A stretch of DNA of 64,000 nt from Sipunculus nudus (taxonomy: Eukaryota; Annelida; Sipuncula; Golfingiida; Sipunculidae): NCBI GenBank assembly GCA_026874595.1, contig CM049316.1, forward strand, positions 40,182,695 to 40,246,694, written 5' to 3'. The position numbers and the translations under genes were made by a program. The stretch's first letter is position 1; every line of letters starts with the position of its first letter. Below are positions 58,001-60,429 of the stretch, one piece after another. Under the pieces are notes generated by a model, which was given only the letters and a program-made list of their open reading frames with translations, had not been told where the DNA came from and ran no database searches.

Positions 58001-59886
58001 CCCATTATTTTTTCATACTAATCATTTGGCAGTAATTTTGGTCCCAATGGCATTAAGCATCTGTATTAATGGTAATATGTAGTGGTCATATGGTGTCTTC
58101 ATGCTACACAAGATATATATGCCCAAACATATTTGAACAGCTCTGTACAACCATCCATTAGGTAGACCCTCACCATACCATGATGTACCACCTGTGTCAA
58201 GTGGTACAATTTGTGCAGGTCTAAACTTGGATAATCTGCTGAAAAATTGCATCCTTTTCTTTCCAGGGAAAGAATATGAAATTGGACTGGCAATCTGAAG
58301 AACCCTCTTGCGACTCACTGTTTCAACAACAGTTGCACAGTATCCAAATCACTTGTCATTTAAATAACATTGCAAAGCTGCCTCATTAGAAAAAACAAGA
58401 AGATATTTATTTTAGATATGCTTGCAGTCATTAACGGAAGAAAACCGACCCAGTTAAAAGTTTAATAAAATTTCAGAGGTGGTAAAACAAATTTCTGCAC
58501 ATAACTCTCTCATATCTAATATAAAACTGACTTAATATCATGCATTGGTCCTGAGAGAAGGCACCTCTGAATAAAACTACCAGTTGTAGCACATGTAAAT
58601 CTTCTCTAAAGTGTACAAATCTTGATTAAGAAATCACAGTTTCCCTCCTGTGCAGATGTCCAGAAAAAGGGAGAAATCTTAAGACCTTGTATGCACATTT
58701 CTGACAAGCATATGCTAACTGGCTTCATTTTTGTGAGGTTAAATCTTCAGTATTTCCCATTTTTCACTGTTTCATGAGGGTTTTGGTTTTGTGATATCAC
58801 CATTTTGCCATGGACCAAACAAGGATGGGACAGTTGTCCTTGATTTTCATATCAGACTAAAATCTTAACAATCTGACAAAGATCCATTGAATTATCAAAT
58901 GTATGGGGATTCTATTTTTTTCTTGACAGACAAACATTTATTATATCAATCAATCTTTGACTTACAGGTAAAACAAAGGATCTATCATTATTTGTAATTA
59001 CCATATTTTCATGCTATTTAGAAGGAAAACATGTGTACCGGTACATAAAATGTCGATGAGCCACAGCATAAATGACTGCTTATATGTGTCGGTTGAGCAT
59101 CTTGCTCCTGAATGTTTCATTTTAGAGATGATTTCCCCCTGCATGAATACCATGAATTTGAAATCCTGGCAAACATAGAGACAAACACAGTATACCTGCA
59201 GTGTATATAAAGCACAGTAATCAGACAAATTAGTAGACACAGTATACTCACAGTCTCAGATGCTTCTCGATGTTTGCTCTTTACTTTCTGCTGTGGGTTA
59301 GAGGCAATGCTTCTCCTGTCAAAGGCGGGAGAACGGGTCAGTTTCCTTGGGGTTGGAGGCTCACTCAAAGACATACCTAGTGAACACAAAAAAAAATATG
59401 ATATCAACTATAATTCCATGCAACACTTTTTTTTACAAAAAAAACACTTAAGGCCAAAAAAAGTTTGGTTCTCAGGCACTGCCTGCATCAATTTTAACCC
59501 CCTGCATAAAACACTTTGATATTGATTTGCATCTTTGAAGAAGATAAATACAATTTTGATAAGATTTCATTTGTTATGTATTGCTTTTACCTGTTCAGCA
59601 AAAATAAATATGCTATTATCATGCATTTCCATGATCATATATGACATTTATATTGAAAACATACAAAAAAAAGTGAAAAAAATTGCCCACCCACACTGAT
59701 TTCTGAAAAAAGTGCCCAAGAACCATACCTTTTTTTTGTGGCCTAAGAGGATACATATAGCAGTGGTTCCAATGTGATGCTGATGGTAACAATGACAAAC
59801 AAATCACCATTTATTTACTAGGGTGAACATGTACATACCATCATTCATGGGCCATGACTCAACAGAAAGTCTGGAACAATGATCAC
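7..59886 (-). CDS. OSBPL3/6/7: Oxysterol-binding protein-related protein (ORP3/6/7 subfamily), partial, 19 exons seen
   Basis: Nineteen exons join in phase to give 742 residues from the first in-frame ATG; the C-terminus lies past the left edge. Seen: a PH domain at about residues 95-190 ([20 protein letters not shown]), an FFAT motif EFYDAAE at 484-490, and the ORD from about 530 with [23 protein letters not shown] and the family signature [10 protein letters not shown] (648-657). Family knowledge: these proteins act at ER-plasma membrane contact sites. FFAT binds VAP in the ER, the PH domain binds phosphoinositides, and the ORD carries PI4P and other lipids. The order PH, FFAT, ORD, with no ankyrin repeats and the FFAT between PH and ORD, fits ORP3/6/7. 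Vertebrates have three paralogues; the PH exon starting IQKGK looks slightly closer to ORP6, but I cannot assign one-to-one orthology. Introns range from 245 bp to about 9 kb and are full of repeats. Exon entries follow in transcript order. Confidence 0.96.
404..2337 (+). mobile_element. Long dispersed element, copy 1 (head-tail family)
   Basis: It opens with the head 'AAGGGACCCATGGGTCACGA' running into GCTCAGCTG and closes with the tail 'GGACCACGACTATAGCTCAG' running into CAGCTGAGC. Head and tail recur at several other places in this window. The short ends GCTCAGCTG and CAGCTGAGC are inverted, and the tail forms its own hairpin (AGCTCA with TGAGCT). Inside are a G-run near 1485-1497 and a 70-bp tandem duplication. 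No intact long ORF was found. The superfamily is uncertain: a non-autonomous DNA element or Helitron-like, with a terminal CTAA-type end after the hairpin in several copies. Confidence 0.7.
811..950. repeat. 70-bp tandem duplication
   Basis: Two copies of a 70-bp unit starting 'aaaaaactga' begin at 811 and 881 and differ at only a few bases. They sit inside the first long element. Confidence 0.9.
2341..2430 (+). repeat. Single arm of a MITE-like repeat
   Basis: The stretch holding 'gcccacccacattgatttct' and 'gagaaccatacctttttttc' matches one arm of the inverted-repeat element at 59448-59753. It directly follows the tail of the preceding element. Only one arm is visible here. Confidence 0.55.
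2968..3046 (-). CDS. OSBPL3/6/7: Exon 18: ORD, 79 bp
   Basis: Residues 672-696, [20 protein letters not shown] then NLVLP, match the ORD 'KFWGKS-EI-P-G' strand pair. The acceptor is 'catggtttcag' and the donor 'gtaagta'. It starts with two bases (completing Asp671) and ends with two (opening Lys697), agreeing with both neighbours. Confidence 0.98.
3240..3535. repeat. Imperfect AT-rich tandem repeat
   Basis: Variants of 'atcagataatactgactaa' recur about a dozen times with irregular 17-25 bp spacing. The array lies in the intron between ORD exons 17 and 18, upstream (plus sense) of the 33-bp array. Confidence 0.8.
3776..5062. repeat. 33-bp minisatellite, about 39 copies
   Basis: The unit is about 33 bp: 'tttcaacatggagatgttgt' then 'aaagtgtttagtg'. 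Because 33 is divisible by three, frames stay open and repeat an 11-residue translation ([11 protein letters not shown]); this is a by-product and not a gene. Many units contain a perfect hairpin CAACAT-GGAG-ATGTTG. Between about 4195 and 4680 the hairpin unit alternates with a variant 'ctaaagggagatgctg' that has lost the stem, giving a 66-bp higher-order repeat. Confidence 0.97.
5117..5180 (-). CDS. OSBPL3/6/7: Exon 17: EQVSHHPP signature exon, 64 bp
   Basis: This small exon encodes [20 protein letters not shown] and Gln (650-670). With the EQ at the end of the previous exon it completes [10 protein letters not shown], the family fingerprint; by family knowledge the two His bind the PI4P headgroup. 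The acceptor is 'tgcattccag' and the donor 'gtaagg'. The leftover G makes Asp671 with the next exon. A repeat head lies 18 bp beyond the AG, and a tandem array ends about 54 bp from the donor side. Confidence 0.98.
5201..8162 (+). mobile_element. Long dispersed element, copy 2, internally duplicated
   Basis: The head at 5201-5233 is 18 bp from the splice acceptor of exon 17; the tail is at 8114-8162. Its interior at 5750-6060 matches 53756-54730, including 'gccatggttggtttatatga' and a poly-G run (6041-6059 here). Two tandem versions of a roughly 660-bp block (about 7080-7380 and 7740-8160) carry the same landmarks: 'gggcccataa', 'ctggcatgt', 'ggcagtc..tgaagtg' and 'ggcatggtagg'. Possibly composite. 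No recognisable protein. Confidence 0.65.
6541..6652. repeat. GA-rich purine tract
   Basis: A low-complexity run of gagaga and gaaaga units. The open frame across it (basic, Arg/Glu-rich) is a composition artefact. Confidence 0.9.
8163..8789. other. Intron sequence, nothing recognised
   Basis: AT-rich sequence between the tail of the long element and the open block that follows. I see no exon with ORP similarity and no clear repeat. Confidence 0.5.
8790..9983. other. Unexplained block open in several frames
   Basis: This stretch has a 140-codon open frame on the minus strand (8790-9212) and overlapping open frames on the plus strand (8839-9057, 8903-9097), followed by 77-85-codon frames at 9248-9505 and 9644-9877. 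Base composition is less AT-rich than the surrounding intron. A hairpin GGCGACGCAA / TTGCATCGCC spans 9161-9197. I recognise no domain in any frame. It may be a decayed mobile element or retrocopy; the frames do not look like a conserved exon of the host gene. Confidence 0.35.
10062..10199 (-). CDS. OSBPL3/6/7: Exon 16: ORD barrel core
   Basis: Residues 604-649 start [20 protein letters not shown] and include [14 protein letters not shown], ending FVAEQ. '[20 protein letters not shown]' is an ORD signature lining the lipid pocket. Acceptor 'tcttttcag', donor 'gtaaga', phase 0 both ends. Confidence 0.98.
10445..10519 (-). CDS. OSBPL3/6/7: Exon 15: ORD, 75 bp
   Basis: Residues 579-603, [20 protein letters not shown] then PYQRM, match the strongly conserved ORD helix. 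Acceptor 'ttttgttaaag', donor 'gtgagc', phase 0 both sides. The head of a dispersed repeat begins 35 bp beyond the acceptor side. Confidence 0.98.
10555..11410 (+). mobile_element. Long dispersed element, copy 3 (short)
   Basis: The head 'aacaaggggtccatgggcca' at 10555-10587 runs to 'cgctcagctg', and the tail 'gctatagctcaaatgactta' ends at 11410 with CAGCTGAGC. At about 856 bp it is the shortest nearly complete copy. Internal text includes 'ggtggtgctaccagtctgcag' type sequence also found near 20610-20640. The head lies 35 bp from the acceptor of exon 15. Confidence 0.7.
11950..13392. mobile_element. Putative non-autonomous DNA transposon with GC-rich ends
   Basis: Two GC-rich ends stand out from AT-rich flanks. 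The left has 'gggttttagccgcgccggtc' and the right has 'ccggcaatagctaaaatcgg'. Reverse-complemented, the right end aligns with the left around GATTTTAGC-GCCGGT, giving imperfect terminal inverted repeats about 1.44 kb apart. The interior has a tRNA-like relic but no transposase that I can recognise. Confidence 0.5.
12671..12738 (-). repeat. tRNA-like relic (pol III box A and B)
   Basis: On the minus strand 'TGGCCATTTGGTTAGAGG' resembles box A, and GGTTCAATCC resembles box B about 40 bases later, followed by a T-run. The acceptor stem does not pair, so it is a tRNA-derived relic or SINE head and not a functional tRNA. Confidence 0.55.
13393..14173. other. Intron sequence, no supported feature
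   Basis: AT-rich intron with a short run 'gacagagagacagacagaca' near 14080 that resembles the 3' end of a dispersed repeat. No exon or complete element is seen. Confidence 0.5.
14174..14346 (-). CDS. OSBPL3/6/7: Exon 14: start of lipid-binding domain
   Basis: Residues 522-578 include [40 protein letters not shown] and end LSMLQ. The '[22 protein letters not shown]' pattern is the canonical ORD opening, including the lid region. Acceptor 'attgtcag', donor 'gtgagt', ends in phase 0. Confidence 0.98.
14391..14497. mobile_element. Short MITE, Tc1/mariner-like ends
   Basis: Inverted ends are CAGTGAAACATGTGTAATAA on the left and 'TTTCAGACAGGTTCAACTG' on the right, flanked by TA. About 105 bp. Related ends occur at 45111-45263 and 49099-49183. 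It ends 44 bp from the acceptor of exon 14. Confidence 0.7.
15010..15270 (+). mobile_element. Dispersed marine-animal-type repeat
   Basis: The sequence holds 'ccaccaaggg', 'actcaaaaagttatttgatg', 'caaggaacaattgattacat' and ends 'cagaggtctgcgctttctga..ctattctagtt'. From general knowledge, a repeat with this layout is common in marine invertebrate genomes. A second copy is at 37100-37290. Its right end lies 9 bp from exon 13, leaving almost only the splice donor between them. Confidence 0.7.
15280..15442 (-). CDS. OSBPL3/6/7: Exon 13: FFAT-containing exon
   Basis: Residues 467-520 contain [16 protein letters not shown], an FFAT motif, followed by an acidic Ser/Asp tract ([15 protein letters not shown]). 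The acceptor is 'tcttaacag' and the donor 'gtaagt'. The leftover C makes Gln521 with the next exon. A dispersed repeat ends 9 bp from the exon on the donor side. Confidence 0.96.
15371..15391 (-). other. FFAT motif (VAP-binding)
   Basis: The codons read EFYDAAE, matching the consensus E-F-F-D-A-x-E with Tyr for the second Phe, a substitution found in other FFAT motifs. Upstream Ser/Asp residues give the usual negative flank. Family knowledge: this peptide docks to the MSP domain of ER-resident VAP proteins. No assay can be read from sequence. Confidence 0.9.
15443..16031. other. Intron between exons 12 and 13, nothing recognised
   Basis: About 590 bp of AT-rich intron. No repeat family or extra exon was identified; phases of the flanking exons already match. 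Confidence 0.6.
16032..16130 (-). CDS. OSBPL3/6/7: Exon 12: coiled-coil-prone linker
   Basis: Residues 434-466 start [20 protein letters not shown] and end TTVISPVEK. The family has a similar 'EQN-ELR-RL-RIH-DS' stretch in ORP3. Acceptor 'tgttttacag', donor 'gtgacg' (acceptable), phase 0 on both sides. Confidence 0.96.
16376..16406 (+). repeat. Solitary head of the long-element family
   Basis: 'agggacccatgggtctccac' followed by 'gctcagctg' matches the conserved head, with no matching tail before the next repeat block. Confidence 0.7.
16480..17825 (+). repeat. Repeat array of TGACCTTGACCTTTGACC units
   Basis: The core 'CCTGTGACCTTGACCTTTGA' recurs about nine times, spaced about 140 bp in the better part (near 16931, 17075, 17214, 17354, 17494, 17637). 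Alternate units differ ('gaccttgtgacccc' or 'gacctcatgacccc'), so the true period is about 280 bp. The array ends with a 'ggatggacggatggacagct' type tail near 17780-17815. On the minus strand the core reads AGGTCA-A-AGGTCA-AGGTCA. Units of this kind are frequent in mollusc genomes. Confidence 0.85.
17929..20572 (+). mobile_element. Long dispersed element, copy 4 (2.6 kb)
   Basis: The canonical head is at 17929-17961 and the full tail ends at 20572. Two tandem blocks (about 19490-19800 and 20160-20572) repeat the same landmarks seen in copy 2. The first part is colinear with 52919-53560 and 55157-56110. No coding sequence is evident. Confidence 0.75.
20573..20952 (+). repeat. Additional tail unit of the long-element family
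   Basis: A second block ends 'gatacctcagttgacttaca..GTCAGCTGAGC' at 20952. It resembles the end of the short copy at 11090-11410, including 'attctggggggtactt'. It probably derives from a different copy placed next to copy 4. Confidence 0.6.
20996..21240 (-). mobile_element. Degenerate tRNA-derived SINE
   Basis: The minus strand begins near 21240 with a box-A-like 'TGGTAACTGAGTAAAACAC' and has a box-B-like GAGTTCAAATC inside 21172-21187. The body shares 'ggggcacagctttcccatt' and 'tctgcagagc' with the SINE at 31462-31875. The head starts about 12 bp downstream of the donor of exon 11. Confidence 0.65.
21253..21383 (-). CDS. OSBPL3/6/7: Exon 11: helical linker before FFAT
   Basis: Residues 391-433 include [20 protein letters not shown] and end MKQALGE. 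This is a predicted helix of the type preceding [12 protein letters not shown]. The acceptor is 'gatttgtgtag' and the donor 'gtaaga'. A SINE-like tRNA head begins about 12 bp past the donor. Confidence 0.94.
21579..21828. repeat. 83-bp tandem repeat, three copies
   Basis: Copies start at 21579, 21662 and 21745 with 'gagttattctt' and share 'gtcgtacaatgaccctagag'. Copies two and three are nearly identical and the first is slightly diverged. Confidence 0.95.
22280..22312 (+). repeat. Diverged head of the long-element family
   Basis: 'aacaagtcagcgataggtca' followed by 'aggtgctcagctg' matches the head with several changes. No tail is seen downstream before the tandem array. Confidence 0.55.
22552..23295. 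repeat. 21-bp tandem array abutting exon 10
   Basis: Imperfect copies of 'tatggtagcaggttatgtgg' (about 21 bp) continue for about 740 bp, with many substitutions and indels in the right half. The array ends within a few bases of the donor of exon 10. The open frames across it (VVMVAGYVV repeats) follow from the unit length being a multiple of three. Confidence 0.93.
23304..23484 (-). CDS. OSBPL3/6/7: Exon 10: Ser/Gln-rich linker
   Basis: Residues 330-389 begin [20 protein letters not shown], pass through [14 protein letters not shown] and end GEFITTAKE. The acceptor is 'aatgtttcag' and the donor 'gtcagt'. The leftover G makes Val390 with the next exon. A 21-bp tandem array runs right up to the donor side. 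Confidence 0.92.
23670..24016 (+). repeat. Dispersed repeat, CTCATTAAATATGCATG family, copy 1
   Basis: Two or three internal units carry 'cctcattaaatatgcatgaa' and 'atgagtttcattaatatca', then 'gacagcaggtataccataat' at the end. Other copies are at 36644-37100 and 47466-47830, all in the same direction. Confidence 0.8.
24017..27282. other. Large intron, left part: no gene seen
   Basis: AT-rich intron. The only structure noted is a 34-bp direct duplication near 24880-24945 ('gcagtgtaatacttgttggc' twice). Open frames here are short and lack conserved motifs. Confidence 0.55.
27283..27812. mobile_element. MITE-like palindromic element, about 530 bp
   Basis: The left end 'actagactggtaccccgctc..tatggccctcagcca' is the imperfect reverse complement of the right end 'ggctgagggccataatagat..gggtactagtct'. 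Further in, 'gttctaactccaatatg' on the left pairs with 'cacattggagttggaac' on the right, so the inverted repeats extend over about 130 bp with gaps. No transposase frame. Confidence 0.65.
27813..29192. other. Intron with two diverged repeat heads
   Basis: AT-rich intron with two decayed heads of the long-element family: one at about 28086-28118 ('acaagtgacacatggtcctt') and one at about 28500-28525 ('gactcatgggtcatgacgct'). No matching tails were found and no exon is recognised. Confidence 0.5.
29193..29300 (-). CDS. OSBPL3/6/7: Exon 9: basic linker
   Basis: Residues 294-329 start [20 protein letters not shown], continue with [11 protein letters not shown] and end MPPAH. This is a Lys/Arg/Ser-rich disordered linker without a recognised motif. 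Acceptor 'ttgtttccag', donor 'gtgagt', phase 0 on both sides. Splice signals and phase carry the call, because conservation here is weak. Confidence 0.85.
29301..30940. other. AT-rich intron, nothing recognised
   Basis: Long AT-rich run between exon 9 and the TTCATG-rich array. No repeat family or exon could be identified. Confidence 0.55.
30945..32175. repeat. TTCATG/GATG-rich degenerate satellite, interrupted
   Basis: Degenerate units such as 'gatgttcatgatgttcatgc' extend on both sides of a SINE inserted at 31462-31875. Frames translate to Met/Phe/Leu-rich nonsense from the repeat. The basic unit is about 6-18 bp and irregular. Confidence 0.88.
31462..31875 (-). mobile_element. tRNA-derived SINE, nearly intact
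   Basis: The minus strand starts with a tRNA-like head: box A TAGCTCAGGGGTAGAGC (31846-31862) and box B GAGTTCAAATC (31810-31820). A body of about 350 bp follows, ending near 31462. The sequence TTCATGTT lies on both sides (31454-31461 and 31876-31883) and could be a target-site duplication, though the host array is rich in TTCATG. Fragments of the same family lie at 20996-21240, 48090-48235 and 50925-51190. Confidence 0.85.
32176..34713. other. Large intron, no gene seen
   Basis: AT-rich intron with a decayed repeat head near 33479-33506 ('atctatgggttatggtgctc'). No exons or intact elements are identified. Confidence 0.5.
34714..35003. mobile_element. Palindromic MITE, copy 1
   Basis: The left arm 'taaccactgcctgcaacagc..gccaccagggaa' is the imperfect reverse complement of the right arm 'tccctggtggcaa..aaagcagtggtta'. 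The ends are 'agcggtcac' and 'tagtgacca'. The element is about 290 bp with a short central loop. The second copy is at 38049-38340. Confidence 0.75.
36644..37100 (+). repeat. Dispersed repeat, CTCATTAAATATGCATG family, copy 2
   Basis: Units carrying 'ctcattaaatatgcatgaat' and 'aatgagtttcatgaaaatcc' repeat about three times and end 'ggacagacggtgggtataaa'. Same direction as the other two copies. Confidence 0.8.
37101..37290 (+). mobile_element. Second copy of the AAGGAACAATTGATTAC repeat
   Basis: 'ttggtgaaattttcaggata', 'caaggaacaattgattacat' and 'tgctgtatttctgacaatgg' match the repeat at 15010-15270. It ends near 'tgatttctagttc'. It directly follows the repeat at 36644-37100. Confidence 0.65.
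38049..38340. mobile_element. Palindromic MITE, copy 2, beside exon 8
   Basis: Terminal inverted repeats are CATTGGTTATTCTACATTTG on the left and the reverse complement of CATTGGTCACTCTACATTGG on the right. The inner arms match copy 1 ('cttaaccactgctttcaata', 'agaacattcttggccctgtg'). The right end is 24 bp from exon 8. Confidence 0.8.
38365..38453 (-). CDS. OSBPL3/6/7: Exon 8: linker helix
   Basis: Residues 265-293 read [20 protein letters not shown] and [10 protein letters not shown] after the split Asp. The heptad-like leucines suggest a coiled coil; ORP3-group proteins carry a comparable helix between PH and FFAT. Acceptor 'ttgcctgtag', donor 'gtgagt', ends in phase 0. A palindromic repeat ends 24 bp from the donor side. 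Confidence 0.93.
39214..40258. mobile_element. Non-autonomous pogo/Tigger-like element
   Basis: The left end CAATGGAACCTCTCC and the right end GGAGGTTACACTG are imperfect inverted repeats flanked by TA on both sides, as in the Tc1/mariner-pogo group. Subterminal 'ctaagggcacctc' occurs near both ends. The interior holds a (TA)n run (40062-40092) and no transposase frame. Confidence 0.65.
40060..40092. repeat. (TA)n microsatellite
   Basis: An uninterrupted run of about 16 ta repeats inside the pogo-like element. Confidence 0.97.
41180..42240 (+). mobile_element. Element with internal 280-bp tandem units, copy A
   Basis: It begins 'aactagaatatgggtacaca', contains repeated units with 'ggtggtgccacctgtcataa', 'ctgagatatgagtgatttta' and 'gcagatgaacagatggacac', and ends 'aggtcagaggtcaacacaaa..agttcacatgtgacc'. 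The same start, units and end appear at 60430-61760, so these are two copies of one element. Confidence 0.85.
42241..43247. other. Intron, nothing recognised
   Basis: AT-rich intron to the left of exon 7; no feature could be supported. Confidence 0.5.
43248..43373 (-). CDS. OSBPL3/6/7: Exon 7: linker
   Basis: Residues 223-263 include [20 protein letters not shown] and [18 protein letters not shown]. This is a basic, Ser-rich linker after the PH domain and is less conserved in the family. Acceptor 'actttttag' and donor 'gtgggt' fit, and the phases match both neighbours (split Gly before, split Asp264 after). Confidence 0.9.
44327..44440. repeat. 42-bp tandem repeat, three copies
   Basis: Units start at 44327, 44369 and 44410 with 'acattttg' and share 'tgt(g)gcacac' type cores. 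The third is truncated. Confidence 0.85.
45111..45263. mobile_element. Short MITE, Tc1/mariner-like ends, copy 2
   Basis: It starts 'tatggaacctttctggaaga', has 'ctgtctaataggaccacctg' internally, and ends 'gacaggtttcactgta'. The same end type as at 14391-14497, with the left end partly decayed. Confidence 0.6.
47178..47334 (-). CDS. OSBPL3/6/7: Exon 6: PH C-terminal helix and linker
   Basis: Residues 170-221 begin [20 protein letters not shown], the closing amphipathic helix of the PH domain with its invariant-type Trp, then RQHEV and a Thr/Pro-rich linker ending [10 protein letters not shown]. The acceptor is 'ttcattacag', the donor is 'gtagcg', and the exon ends with one leftover base that makes Gly222 with the next exon. 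Confidence 0.96.
47466..47830 (+). repeat. Dispersed repeat, CTCATTAAATATGCATG family, copy 3
   Basis: Three units with 'gacctctgacctcattaagt', 'aaacatgcatgaattttgcc' and 'atgagtttcatgataattca'. Lies between exons 5 and 6. Confidence 0.8.
48090..48235 (-). mobile_element. SINE body fragment
   Basis: 'cacccaggccctgtgtctac', 'cacacctgcag' and 'ctgggtcataacactgatga' match the body of the SINE at 31462-31875. The tRNA head is absent. Confidence 0.75.
48426..48539 (-). CDS. OSBPL3/6/7: Exon 5: PH domain core
   Basis: Residues 132-169 start [20 protein letters not shown] and include [14 protein letters not shown]. The motif 'DVGLSV...IDLD...YHLK' is diagnostic of this PH-domain group. The acceptor is 'atttccag'. 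The donor is 'gttgat', a weak match to consensus, but phase and homology both place it there. Confidence 0.96.
49099..49183. mobile_element. Short MITE, Tc1/mariner-like ends, copy 3
   Basis: 'tgtgaaacctgtgtaataag' at the left and 'cttattaaacaggtt' at the right pair as inverted repeats, like 14391-14497. It lies in the intron between exons 4 and 5, where nothing else is recognised. Confidence 0.6.
49246..49299 (-). CDS. OSBPL3/6/7: Exon 4: PH domain, 54 bp
   Basis: Eighteen residues, [18 protein letters not shown] (114-131), form strands 2-3 of the PH domain. Acceptor 'gcttgacag', donor 'gtaagt', phase 0 on both sides. The residues follow directly from GWHK in the preceding exon, as in other ORPs. 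Confidence 0.97.
49300..49935. other. Intron between exons 3 and 4, nothing recognised
   Basis: About 640 bp of AT-rich sequence without an identifiable repeat or exon. Confidence 0.6.
49936..50139 (-). CDS. OSBPL3/6/7: Exon 3: acidic linker and first PH-domain strands
   Basis: This exon encodes residues 46-113. It has an acidic stretch ([15 protein letters not shown]), then [11 protein letters not shown], then [18 protein letters not shown], the subfamily's highly conserved start of the PH domain. The basic KKRKWP loop is the expected phosphoinositide-contact region, by family knowledge. The acceptor is 'tttttttacag', the donor is 'gtatgg', and both ends are in phase 0. At 204 bp it is the longest exon seen. 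Confidence 0.97.
50557..50643. repeat. Long imperfect hairpin, CTACC/GGTAG
   Basis: The left arm 'tttctacctggtagaaaggt' continuing 'atttctacc' is the near-perfect reverse complement of the right arm ending 'aaatacctttctaccgggta'. The stem is about 28 bp with few mismatches and the loop about 25-30 bases. Each arm also contains its own small palindrome (CTACCTGGTAG). Confidence 0.9.
50925..51190 (-). mobile_element. SINE body fragment
   Basis: 'ttttctaattctgaatctaa', 'ctaccgcatctgcag'-like text and 'ggtacagccttcccattaag' follow the same order as in the SINE at 31462-31875. The tRNA head is missing. It contains a poly-C run. Confidence 0.75.
51191..52918. other. Intron, nothing recognised
   Basis: AT-rich sequence, with no ORP exon or clear element. 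A poly-C run sits at about 52890-52902 just before the next repeat head. Confidence 0.5.
52919..56110 (+). mobile_element. Long dispersed element, copy 5, interrupted
   Basis: The head 'aacaagggacccatgggtca' opens at 52919 and the tail ends at 56110. The part up to about 53560 and the part from about 55157 are together colinear with copy 4 (17929-20572): shared landmarks are 'aataatgatcataagtacc', 'ctttggacta' and 'aactgcatctttgtc'. A block of about 1.6 kb in between is absent from copy 4 and contains another head-to-tail element (53718-54866). Confidence 0.7.
53718..54866 (+). mobile_element. Long dispersed element, copy 6, nested in copy 5
   Basis: The head at 53718-53750 and the tail ending at 54866 define a unit of about 1.15 kb. 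Its interior matches 5756-6060 of copy 2, including the poly-G tract (about 54713-54730). It therefore represents a shorter subfamily inserted in a 2.6-kb copy. Confidence 0.7.
56111..59251. other. Intron between exons 2 and 3, right part
   Basis: Mostly unremarkable AT-rich sequence. At 57672-58035 (plus) and 58022-58318 (minus) are short open frames of 71-98 codons with more even composition than their surroundings. They have no recognised domain and no splice or start context to support them as genes. Confidence 0.45.
59252..59376 (-). CDS. OSBPL3/6/7: Exon 2: N-terminal Ser/Thr/Pro-rich segment
   Basis: This exon encodes residues 5-45, [20 protein letters not shown] followed by a basic and polar stretch ending REASET. 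The acceptor 'ttcactag' follows a T-rich tract and the donor is 'gtgagt'. Low-complexity, phosphosite-like SP and TP motifs precede the PH domain, as in vertebrate ORP3, ORP6 and ORP7. The exon ends in phase 0, matching the next exon. Confidence 0.85.
59448..59753. mobile_element. MITE-like element with 35-bp inverted ends
   Basis: Left 'cttaaggccaaaaaaagttt..ggttctcaggcac' is the reverse complement, with few changes, of right 'tgcccaagaaccatacctt..ggcctaag'. About 305 bp. It lies in the intron between exons 1 and 2. One arm also occurs at 2341-2430. Confidence 0.7.
59839..59886 (-). CDS. OSBPL3/6/7: Exon 1 of those seen: candidate start exon, 48 bp
   Basis: This candidate exon lies between an acceptor-like 'catattcag' and a donor 'gtatgtac'. 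It reads in frame into the next exon: ...[13 protein letters not shown] joined to MSLSEPP. It contains ATG AAT GAT, used here as residue 1, but the frame stays open to the acceptor, so translation may start further upstream, outside the part I can resolve. The phase is one leftover base, matching the next exon. No homology supports this stretch because ORP N-termini are variable; the evidence is splice signals and phase only. The next exon also offers a Met (residue 5) as an alternative start. Confidence 0.6.
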
Positions 59887-59978
59887 CTGAATATGACACA
59901 AAGAAAATCTGTAAATCATGTCCAGCACCACCTAAAAAAATTTTATCCTATAATTTAAGCCAAATCTTTGGTAATAAT

Positions 59979-60019
59979 AACAAGGAAACAAGTTACCCAA
60001 GGGTTATGAGCCTCAGCTG
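59979..60019 (+). repeat. Diverged head of the long-element family
   Basis: 'caaggaaacaagttacccaa' then 'gggttatgagcctcagctg' resembles the head, with an insertion. No tail follows. Confidence 0.5.
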
Positions 60020-60179
60020 ACAATCTGTGAAGTGAAGTCATCTTAGATGTAAGTGCAAATAAGGCAGTCAGTGTGTAAACTGATTTTCCAAAGAGTGTTT
60101 ATATGATAGCATTCAATTAGAAATGGTTCACTGGATTTGTTTTTCTGCATGCAAAGCTGTTTCAATGTGCACGTATATA

Positions 60180-60183
<4 letters not shown>

Positions 60184-60222
<39 letters not shown>
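60184..60222. repeat. (TA)n microsatellite
   Basis: A run of about 19 ta repeats followed by a short tg run. Confidence 0.97.
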
Positions 60223-60229
<7 letters not shown>

Positions 60230-60429
60230 AGAAAAATTGCTCATATGATTCTGTTTCTGTGGTGTCTGTCCATGTGTCTGTGAGGCCTGTGCAAAGTTTG
60301 GGAGTATGAATGAAGGTTTATTTTTTAAATTTAATATTGATCCTCTAAAGTCCTGCATATCTACCTTAGTCATTATGATTTCAGTAAAATTGGACATTGC
60401 GGATCTGCAAGTTTCAGACTAGGACATTT

